Positions 10,122 to 18,189 of a stretch of DNA of 56,280 bases are shown piece by piece. The translations under genes were made by a program, and so were the position numbers. Source of the stretch: Cylindrodendrum hubeiense (Eukaryota > Ascomycota > Sordariomycetes > Hypocreales > Nectriaceae); the NCBI GenBank assembly GCA_014621425.1, contig JAANBB010000263.1:1-56280 (forward strand), in the 5' to 3' direction. Below the pieces are notes generated by a model. That model did not search any database, was not told the origin of the DNA, and saw only the letters and a program-made list of their open reading frames with translations. Every line of letters starts with the position of its first letter. Position 1 is the stretch's first letter.

Positions 10122-11876
10122 ATGGCGGACATCGCAGAACGCATTGGGGGTCTCAACCCCTTCTCCAAGAAGTCTCGCCGTCGCGTCGATGACGAGGACT
10201 TTGGAGAGGAGATTGACAGCGGCACTGTCGCGGGCGGCGGCCACACCACGCGCCATTTGGTCCTGGATCTCAGAGTAAGCCATGCGCTGCGCTCACTCAT
10301 GGTCGATCGGGGCCTCTTGTCCGAGCAGGATGCTGCCCTCGAGGAAGAAAGCGGGCTCTCGCGAGGCCTTGTCGAGTTCCTTAGCAAGCCTCACATCCGC
10401 GTCCCCCCAGAGCTCACAGACCGGTCGCACCCGCTGCCGGAATACTTCATCAGCTCCAGCCACAACACGTACTTGATGGCCCATCAGCTCTTCGGCGACT
10501 CCAACGCTACGGCATACGACACTGCGCTGCGCACTGGCGCCCGGTGTGTCGAGATTGACGCGTGGGACAACAGCGATAACAAGTCCGAGCCCAAGGTCAC
10601 CCACGGCTACACCATGGTATCCCACATCCCCTTCCGTGCAGTCTGCGAGACCATCCGCGATGTCATCGACAGAGAAGCTGCCGAGGCTGCGGCCACGGGA
10701 TCCTTCCGCGCGGCGCCCATCATGCTATCGCTGGAGAACCACTGCGACGCCGAGGGCCAGCAGCATCTCGCTAACATCATGACCGAGGTATGGGGCCATC
10801 GGCTCCTCAGCAAGGCGACCAGAGAGCATGGTCACCAGGAACAGGCTGGAGAAGCAGGCCATGTGACACTGGAGGAGCTGGGCTCCAAGGTTGCCGTCAT
10901 TGTCGAGTATCACATCCAGGGCGAGGTGGAGAGCGATTCCAGTTCGAGTGATTCCAGCGACTCTGAGGAGGAGGATGAGAAGAATGCGCGCAAGGAATAC
11001 AAGGCGAAGAAGAAGGCCGAGAAGAAGGCCGGAAGTGCCATTATCATTCCCGAGTTGGCTCAATTGGGCGTGTACGCCCAGTCGGTCAAGCCCAGCAATG
11101 ACTCGTGGTACACGGGTGAGCTCATCAGTGGCCCTCATCACCATCTCATCAACGTTTCCGAGTTGGGCGTGGGCTCCCTCCTCCCCGAGCACAGCGAGGC
11201 CATCTCGAAGCACAATGCCCACCACCTCATGCGAGTGTTCCCCAAGGGAACCCGCATCAACTCGGGCAACCTCAAGCCTATCGCGTACTGGGGCGTTGGC
11301 GCTCAGATTTGCGCCCTCAACCTGCAGAACTTCGGCACCAGCAACCAGCTCAACGAGGCCCTCTTCAGCGGCACGGACGGATACGTGCTGAAGCCTGCAG
11401 CTCTCCGGGCCGGCGGAAGCGGAAGGCTCAACAAGGGCCGCAAGAAGAAGCTGACGCTCCATGTTGCGGGTGCCACCGATATCCCCCTCCACGAAGACGC
11501 GGAGGCCGATGGCATCAAGCCTTATCTGACATGCTCGCTCTTCCACCCCGACGACCTGAAGAACGAGCCGCCGAAGCGCAAGACGGCTCCCTACAAGCAG
11601 CACAGGCTTGGCTTCCTCCATCGCGGCGAGAACCCACCGGCCACGGACCCGATCTGGGATGAGAAGCTGGAGTGGGAGTATGAGGACAACGAGATGGTCT
11701 TCATCCGTATGCTCGTCAAGAGCGACGAGAGCTGGAGCAAGAACCCCATGTTTGCAGTCGCGGCGGTGCGGCTACACTACGTGGTACCGGGCTGGAGCTT
11801 CATCCGGATGCTGGACATGCGGGGCCACGAGACGAAGTGCTCTGTGCTTGTGCGGTTTGAGATCACGGATGCTTGA
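10122..11876 (+). CDS. Phosphoinositide-specific phospholipase C (X-Y-C2, no EF hands)
   Basis: Hydrolyses PIP2 to diacylglycerol and IP3 at the inner face of membranes. Intronless, 584 residues. The X domain (about 102-250) has catalytic His114 in SSSHNTYL, Glu144 and Asp146 in CVEIDAWD, His161 in VTHGYT and Glu205 in LSLENHC, so the Ca2+ ligands and both catalytic histidines are present. An acidic/serine then Lys-rich linker (about 270-305) separates X from the Y domain (about 308-425, IPELAQLGVYAQSVKP to GTDGYVLKP). A C2-type beta domain follows (about 443-580, LTLHVAGATDIP to VLVRFEITD). There is no PH or EF-hand region; the start ATG has context CAGCCATGG. This matches the short fungal PLC class rather than the longer PLC1. 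It is upstream of, and on the same strand as, the dehydrogenase gene. Confidence 0.93.
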   Translation: MADIAERIGGLNPFSKKSRRRVDDEDFGEEIDSGTVAGGGHTTRHLVLDLRVSHALRSLMVDRGLLSEQDAALEEESGLSRGLVEFLSKPHIRVPPELTDRSHPLPEYFISSSHNTYLMAHQLFGDSNATAYDTALRTGARCVEIDAWDNSDNKSEPKVTHGYTMVSHIPFRAVCETIRDVIDREAAEAAATGSFRAAPIMLSLENHCDAEGQQHLANIMTEVWGHRLLSKATREHGHQEQAGEAGHVTLEELGSKVAVIVEYHIQGEVESDSSSSDSSDSEEEDEKNARKEYKAKKKAEKKAGSAIIIPELAQLGVYAQSVKPSNDSWYTGELISGPHHHLINVSELGVGSLLPEHSEAISKHNAHHLMRVFPKGTRINSGNLKPIAYWGVGAQICALNLQNFGTSNQLNEALFSGTDGYVLKPAALRAGGSGRLNKGRKKKLTLHVAGATDIPLHEDAEADGIKPYLTCSLFHPDDLKNEPPKRKTAPYKQHRLGFLHRGENPPATDPIWDEKLEWEYEDNEMVFIRMLVKSDESWSKNPMFAVAAVRLHYVVPGWSFIRMLDMRGHETKCSVLVRFEITDA

Positions 11877-12386
11877 TCAATGATGGATATGATATACCGA
11901 TTTTGCCTTATCTGGTACGGATTATGATGTTTTTTTGCTGTCATTTGTCACTTGTCTATATGTCTGGCCAATCTTATCTCCGGGTCTCACGTCAATAACA
12001 CGGATTATTTTGCCGTCTTTCGCTGCCTGATGACTACTTGAAGGAGGCCCCGTGCTATTAAATTTGCCTCGGTGATGTTTGTTCGATTGAGATGCCCATG
12101 TTAATGGAACAAGCCTAGAAGCACTGCCTTGCCCTTGTATCTGCCACCCCGGTCAATTTGGTTTCTCGGTTCAGATGAAGTATCGGGGCGCCAGCTGCCA
12201 GCGGCTAGTACCCCGCTGAGCAATCATCACCCTTGCTTCGCTCTATCCAAATCTCGCCATCCAGATCTCGTCATCATTATCGATGAGTAAGATCTGGTTG
12301 CCCACTTCGAATCCCCCTTTGACAACATCCATTGCTCTGTCGAATGCAGTGACTGGGCTGCAAACAACGACCTATCGCTTCCGAAA
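11877..12386. other. Gap between phospholipase C and dehydrogenase genes
   Basis: 510 nt with no supported gene. It holds the PLC 3' UTR (T-rich near 11925-11960) and the dehydrogenase promoter. A minus-strand open frame that begins in the dehydrogenase and ends at 12227 is a shadow of that gene. Confidence 0.5.
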
Positions 12387-13290
12387 ATGGGCGCCAAGTC
12401 GGTCTTCATCACTGGATGCGGTGCGGGCGGCATCGGTGCCTCGCTAGCAAAGGAGTTCCACCAGCGTGGACATCGCGTCTTTGCGTCTGGTCGAACGAAG
12501 GATGAGATTGATCCTTCTTTTGCCGACATTGGGATTGAGACCCTTATTCTCGATGTTACTTCAACCGAGTCGATTGATTCCGCAGTGAGGACGATTCGCG
12601 CCAAGACGGGCGGCACGCTGGACATCCTCATCAACAATGCTGGCGTCATACACGTCATGCCCTTCGCAGACACTCCCGTAGCAGAGGTGCGGCGCCTCTT
12701 CGACGTCAACGTCTTCGCCGTCTGGGCCGTATCGCAAGCCTTCCTGCCGCTGCTCCTGGAAGCCAAGGGCCTCGTCGCCAACCTGGGCAGCATCAACGCC
12801 GGCTTCTGTCCGCCATTATTCGCCGCGTACAACGCATCCAAGGCGGCGCTTGAAGCTCTCGGGCGCACGATGAGGCGAGAGCTGGCTCCCCTCGGGGTGA
12901 GGATCGTGACGGTCAAGTCGGGCAGTGTGCGGACCGCGCTCTTCGACCACGCCGAGGGAATCACAATCCCGGGCTCGAGCATCTACGCGCCGCTCCGTGA
13001 ATGGGTTGCGCAGCGAGGATACCTGAAGGGGGCAAGCTTTGTGGACCTGGACGAATATGCAAAGACGGTTGTGAGCGACTTGCTAAATGACAATGTGAGG
13101 CCGGTGATCTGGAGAGGTGGGTTGGCGACCCTGGCCTGGTTCTTTAGCTGGTTTGGCTGGGAGACCATGATGGTACGTTTTGAATGCCCTGAGAGTCACC
13201 AATTTCAATTCTAATTATGTGCAGGACCAACAGATGATCAAATCATACAGCCTAGATAGGCTTCAGTACAGCCGGACAGGCTTGTCCTAA
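12387..13290 (+). CDS. Short-chain dehydrogenase/reductase, Ayr1-like
   Basis: Two exons, 12387-13172 and 13225-13290, with a 52-nt intron (GTACGT...GTGCAG); 283 residues. Without splicing the frame would end in an unrelated 14-residue tail; splicing gives DQQMIKSYSLDRLQ, a more natural end. Classical SDR features: cofactor motif TGCGAGGIGASL near residue 9, ILINNAGV near 87, catalytic Ser135 (NLGSINAG), Tyr148 and Lys152 (YNASK). The wording LSxxRP-type N-terminus, FDVNVFAVWAVSQAFLP and KSGSVRTALFD fit the family of yeast Ayr1, an NADPH-dependent 1-acyl-dihydroxyacetone-phosphate reductase on ER and lipid droplets. A hydrophobic C-terminal segment (LATLAWFFSWFGW, about 249-260) could anchor it in a membrane. 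The substrate cannot be fixed from sequence. Confidence 0.85.
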
Positions 13291-14174
13291 ACAACAAGGA
13301 GTGGAGGGGAGACGGGTTGGAGGACCGTTTAGCGCGCGGTTGGGATGAACGCACATGGCCTGGACAGGACTTGCAGTAACCAGGGTCCCTATATGGATCG
13401 AGTATTAGCCAGTGTGAAGCATATTAGTTAATGGCTCATTCTGCCTCTGCTTCAAATCCATTCGAGGATCTTCCTCTTGAGTTCAAAAACGTGACATTTG
13501 GCTAAGAGCTCCTGCGCTCGCCGCGTCTATTTGTGTCGCTCATTCTTCTGTAGTTCATGGTGCATTTCCAAACTTGCACTGAAATAACTACATCAGGAAA
13601 TTGTACACTATAAGTTCTGGGGACTAATAACACCATAAACTAGATATGATACTGTGGACCGAAATCAGCCATTCCTTTACCGCTATGATAATATTAATTA
13701 TATTGATATCTCATGATGGATCTAGAGAGAGCTGGAGCACATATAGTAACTTGGCGACGGTGCTCACACTTTGTACTATGCTTGGATGGTTTCCAATCCA
13801 AATTCTAGAACTTGGTTGAAGACTGTCGAATATTTGTTACTGTTCTAACCTTTCATCTGATCCGTAACTCAAAAGATAAGAGCCGCGAAGTGAATTGTTG
13901 CAGATCCGATATGAAGGCATTCACATCTCTAGGTATAAGAGACAGATAGCAAGTTGACAGTAAGCTAGAAATCAAGAGTTTCTATCGTCGTCAACAGCAT
14001 ATCTCACCGTCATGTCTTATACAATCTAATTCCTATTTGTTACTGTAATAAGCCTAATGAGAAAAGTGAAAGACACAGGCGAATAACAGTATCTTAGAAA
14101 ATAGAGGTAGTAATGGTGTAAGATTAGTCTCTGAGCCTTCCAACTCCAGTGATCCCTTGTCCAGTTATATCCCT
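13291..14174. other. AT-rich gap at the edge of the accessory block
   Basis: About 880 nt without a gene. 13340-13570 is a diverged copy of the region upstream of the dynamin-like gene (separate entry). From about 13570 to 14150 the sequence is AT-rich with no open frame of note, as in decayed or RIP-affected fungal DNA. Confidence 0.55.
13340..13570 (+). repeat. Diverged duplicate of the upstream region of the dynamin-like gene
   Basis: This stretch aligns in the same orientation with about 21697-22005. Shared blocks in order are GCGCGCGGTT(G/A)GGATGAAC, GGACAGGAC(T/C)TGCAGTAA, CAGGGTCCC(T/C)ATA, CCAGTGTGA(A/G)GCATAT, then a region matching ATGG(C)TCA-ATTCT(G/A)CCTCT, TCGA(G/A)(A)TCTT(C)CT(C)TT, GAGCTCCTGCGCTCGCC against AATCTCAAGCACTCGCC, and TCTATTTGTGT against TTTATTTGTGT. 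This copy lacks about 80 nt that the 21.7-kb copy has. No gene body follows it. Confidence 0.8.
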
Positions 14175-14890
14175 CTAGCACCCCGCTGGAGAATAGCCGT
14201 TGATTAGCCCGCGTTCGCCGCCCTCGTGATAAGGGTGTGACAGATACATCCTAAGTTCTGCTGCGACTTCGGCTTTATCCCACATCATCTGCATCTCATC
14301 ACACCCTTGCCGCTCCAGCCCTGGACTACCTGGAAACATTTTCGCCCTGCAAGCCTGTAGAGCTGTACGACAACGTTCATTCTCCACCAGAGATCAGCTC
14401 TTGCTTCGGCTTCTAACAAGATTTCAACGCAGTGCATCCGATCATAGAAGACAGAACCCGCGAGAGAGCTGCCAAATTATCTGCTTGTTAGTAAGAGGTT
14501 TACATCAGCTCCATGCCTGATCAAGGCATTAATCCCTAATGCTCCTCCAGGAGAAGCAAAAGCGACAAGAGCGCTACCATAGTATCCGGTTGGTAGTAAG
14601 AAGTTCACCTCAGCGCCATTTTCGACTAAGAGCTTAACTACTCCTATTGTAACTACTTTTATTGTCTGAAAATAAACACCAGCAGCAGCAGTAAGAGCGC
14701 GGCCATATTTTCCATGTGGCAATAAGAGGTATACCTCAACTCCATTGTCAATCAGGAGCCTGATAGCTTCTCCACTTCCACCACTTCCTCCATGACAAGC
14801 GGCAGCAAAAGTGTTACCAAATTCCCCACATAGTAATAAGAGGTCTACCCCAGCTCCATTCTTGGTCGAGAGCTGGACTCTTTCTGTGTT
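14175..14890 (-). pseudogene. Ankyrin-repeat remnant (stop and frameshift)
   Basis: Read on the minus strand, the sequence gives three to four degenerate ankyrin repeats of the type found in fungal NACHT-ankyrin genes: KNGAGVDLLLLCGEFGNTFAA, then AIRLLIDNGVEVYLLLPHG, KYGRALTAAA, VKLLVENGAEVNFLLPTG, YYGSALVAFA, and LIRHGADVNLLLTSR followed by TAA (near 14477). The same frame continues after the stop with FGSSLAGSVF and CVEILLEAEARADL. A one-base shift then leads into ENERCRTALQACRAKMF, which runs to a TAG at 14175. There is no start or upstream effector domain, so it is a tail fragment. Its repeats resemble those at 18.2-18.7 kb. It may be the end of the same or a sister NLR gene. Confidence 0.75.
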
Positions 14891-15188
14891 ATAATATTAT
14901 GCCTTTTGGGGTTTGAGACGCTACGCACAGGTGCTAGCTTACAGCTCAGACCCCGCGCTCGGCGGCATTGCAGCTTAACCCTATTTCGTGACCTCATCTC
15001 TTGACAGTTAAGCATCAAACTTGTTCAATCTGAGTCTTCCTCAGGCAGGAAACGCAGGAGACCGATCCCCTACAGATTCTTCTAATGCCTTTCAGAACGG
15101 CCTTATAACCAAACCTTGACTGGTGGAATGAAAGAAAAAAAGCAAAAAAGAAAGCCGGAAACTAACAAGCACACTCGTCTTACAATGA

Positions 15189-15530
15189 CTAAAAAAACTC
15201 AGTCTCACTAGTCTCCTTAAGGCAATCGATGGTCTGGGTATGATCGTTGCCCAGCGAGTGCTCCTCGGCTTGGGCGCAGACACTCGTTGAGGCGATGCAG
15301 TCTGGCCAACGGTCCAGCCCTCCACCGGTGGCGGCCTCCGGGCAGAGCAAAAGAATGTTGGGCCGGGATCGTAATTGTTGGTTCTCGTCTTCTACAGTGC
15401 GAAGCCGAGCTTTCAGATTCTTGATTTCCGCTTGCATATCACGGAAGTTCGGTGAATTCTGGCGAATACGATCCATATGTCGATTTGCGGCTGCAATAAA
15501 GATGTCGGTTCTCAAGACCGCAAAGAGCAT
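15189..15530 (-). CDS. Small coiled-coil ORF, unknown (possible gene fragment)
   Basis: 113 codons from the ATG at 15530. It is open further upstream to about 15578 as YFDRHEVRVRRGADAFVVR, but without another ATG, so it may be the 3' exon of something larger or a fragment. Residues about 30-55 (DMQAEIKNLKARLRTVEDENQQL) form a clear heptad coiled coil; the end is acidic (KETSETEFF). It lies 460 nt downstream of the PNP/coiled-coil gene on the same strand, inside the NLR-type block. I do not recognise the family. The opposite strand is also open over the same span, so coding status is uncertain. Confidence 0.35.
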   Translation of the reverse strand: MLFAVLRTDIFIAAANRHMDRIRQNSPNFRDMQAEIKNLKARLRTVEDENQQLRSRPNILLLCPEAATGGGLDRWPDCIASTSVCAQAEEHSLGNDHTQTIDCLKETSETEFF

Positions 15531-15991
15531 CCTAACGACGAAAGCATCAGCACCCCGTCGAACCCTTACTTCGTGTCTGTCGAAGTAGCTACACTACACC
15601 ATACATAAGAGATCATATATAAGCAGCTGTTATAGCAACCGGATATATTCTAATTTGAGATGATTACCTTCCTTTATGATACGACCGGAGTACACGTGTT
15701 GCTCCCCACTATAAGTTGGACACTGAAAGATATGGGATGATTCAGGAAAACTTGTTTTCGTCGTCTTCCTGTGACAGTTAAAGGAAATATTGAACACCAA
15801 GTAAGGACAGATAGATCAGAAATGCGCTTGATTTCTTATGTGCGGATAAGAACTGTAGGTCCTATATGTAGCCTAACGAGGTAGGCCTCATTGGTGGATC
15901 GGGCTTGGTAAGAAAAATGTAATAGTATATCCATCCGATGGTATATTCCTTGATTATGTTCTCGTGCTAATATGGGTCAACCCTCTGGGCC

Positions 15992-17771
15992 TCATGTTAG
16001 CAGCCATAATGCCCACGCTTTTATTTTTTCCCAAACTGTTTTCTGCTCATTCTCCAGACGGACGCGTTCGGATTCCCTGAGCTGCTCCTCCAGATTCTGT
16101 ACCCTTTCATTCGTCAGAGTACGCTGAGATTCAAGTTTCTCCACGGTCCGCTGCAATCGTGCGCATTGCTCGAGGACCTCAGGTAACTGCTCTTTGAGTT
16201 TGGTCAACTCATCTTGTAGTTGATGCGCACCAGCGGTTTTTGCAATACTATGTTGCTGTTCTTCTTGGTCAATTGACGTCTCTGTCGAGTTGTCGTCGTA
16301 CTTCTGAATGAGATCCCGAGCGCTCTTCAGCTTGTTGAAACTCTCTTGGATGTCTTTACCTTCCTCCTTTAATTCAGAGGCAATTTTCTTGTCTGAGTTG
16401 ATTATCTTCTGCATGGTATCGCCGTTCTCCTCCAAACGATCCTCTAGCAGCTGTAATATCTGCACGGGAGACCCAAAATACAGCAGTAGAAGCCGCAAGA
16501 AAGGGACAAAAAGATTCTTCATATGTACGATGGAAGCATGATTATCTTGAAGTCTTTGGGCACTCTCCTGAATCTTGTGGGTGCTATGTAATTCTTGTAC
16601 TTTGGCCTCGCTGAGGAGAGCGAGAACTTCGTCAAGCGTGACTTTCGCTGGTTAATAATGTCAGTACAGTAGATCATTGCCATTAGCTTAGAGTGACTGA
16701 CTTGGTGTTGTGTGGGACCCCTCCTTCGAGACTGATCCTAGCTTTTGGATTAGCGGTTGTGTAGTTCTGCCTGTAATACTACAGACCTGTAGGTAAAGAT
16801 GGCACCCAATAGCTCAAAAAAGCCTTCATGCAAGCCGCTGCCGTAGCCGCCGCGTACCGCTGCCACATCTTGCTCCTGTGGCTGTCCGCATAGTCACAGG
16901 CGCCCTTTATAACCACGCAGGGGAAGCTGTCCCAAACACCAGCGCCCTCCATTTCGAATGCAATGACACCTTCTGTCACTGCGATAGTATTGCGATCTTC
17001 CCCAGACTTCATGACCGAGTCGCCGGACGCAATCAGTCCAAAGTGGATAGCAGGTTCCAGATTGCCCTGGTCTATTTGGAGACGGCGGCGTGGCACCAGG
17101 TTGCCTTCACAGCCAAGCTTCTCACACTCTTCGTCGCCGATATGGTGGTACGATGTCTCAAATAGTTTGTCGTGTGTTGTGCCTGGGTACTCAGCATTTA
17201 GTGCTGGTTCGAGCCGGAGGACTTTTAAGTAATCTGCCATCCTACTGCGTAGCATCGTACGGTCTCGAAGCCCTTTTAATTTTGCCAGCACCGCTCGTAT
17301 ATTGTGATTTGGTCTTCCTAAGGAATCTAGGAGCGTGTCTTTACGCACAAAATTATTTGGTAGCTGCCATCCGAGGTCGTACTGGATGATCCCGTCACTG
17401 ATGATGACATCGCCAAGAATAATCTCCTCGCCGCTGGGGCCAAAGGGTACAACCCCGCAGACGCCTCCTACTAGAGCAAGCTTGATATTTGGAAAACTTA
17501 TTCGGCAGTTGTTCGCAACTGCTGTAGCGTTGGTTTTCCCCATGCCCGGCATGTGCGCGAGCACGACGTTGTGGCGATCGATGGCGCCAGTAGAGTAGGC
17601 GTTAGGGTCGTTGGGTGCTTTATCAAATGGCAGCGAGCCATCGTCCCAATGAAAGTCGAAGAGAGCGCCAACAGCATCGCCCTCGAGAGTCAGAGCGCAA
17701 ATAATAGCAATCTCAAAACTGTGACGCGAAGTCGGGCGAGGCGGTTGGGACCCCAGAGCATATGTGTCCAT
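15992..17771 (-). CDS. Nucleoside phosphorylase-like (PNP) domain protein with C-terminal coiled coil, NLR-type
   Basis: Three exons by eye: 17771-16787, 16737-16702 and 16647-15992 (introns of 49 and 54 nt), 558 residues and apparently intact. Residues about 17-325 are the purine-nucleoside/uridine-phosphorylase-type domain used as an N-terminal module in many fungal NLR proteins: FEIAIICALTLEGDAV, VLAHMPGMGKTNA, FPNIKLALVGGVCGVVP, LGDVIISDGIIQYDLG, AFEMEGAGVWD and VIKGACDYADSHRSKMWQRYAAATAAA. From about residue 345 to the end it is rich in heptads (QELHSTHKIQESAQRLQDNH, LEDRLEENGDTMQKI, LQDELTKLKEQLPEV, NLEEQLRESERVRLENEQ), broken by a short hydrophobic stretch (FVPFLRLLLLYFG), and ends KAWALWLLT. 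No NB-ARC/NACHT follows. The start was chosen at MDTYALG; the frame upstream has no ATG. In bacteria and fungi such domains act as nucleoside/nucleotide-degrading effectors; that role here is inferred. Confidence 0.8.
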
Positions 17772-18189
17772 TGCTGGGAGAGGGGGTCTTGCTGGTCCTT
17801 TTGAAGTTATGAGGAGGCGTGTGCATCGTCTATTATCGAAATGGAGCCACACTATGCACAATATTAGCAGCTCTGGAAACGTGCTAGAGGAAGAAATGAT
17901 CAGTGGGTTTCGGACGGTCCAATCCTAGCATCTCCACGTTGGACAGACAGATGCATCGGCTGTTGGAAATATCACGGTCCATCCTGCGGGGTAACATGGC
18001 GTCCAGACTCGGGGCGGCAAAACTTATATTCGGGAGCAAGCTTCTGCGAGAGTACTTCGCGTTACAGTCAGCTTCACACTGCCCAAGCCCAACGCCCACC
18101 ACCCACGAATGTGGTCTGCGCGGGATAGTATTGAATGTTGAATTAGCAACACACAATACAGCCGCTACAGAAACTGGATTATTTCTCTA

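Noticed and set aside
17460..17545. A Walker A-like PGMGKT in the PNP protein
   Set aside because: The surrounding HMPGMGK is part of the nucleoside-phosphorylase-like fold in this family, and no NACHT/NB-ARC motifs follow.
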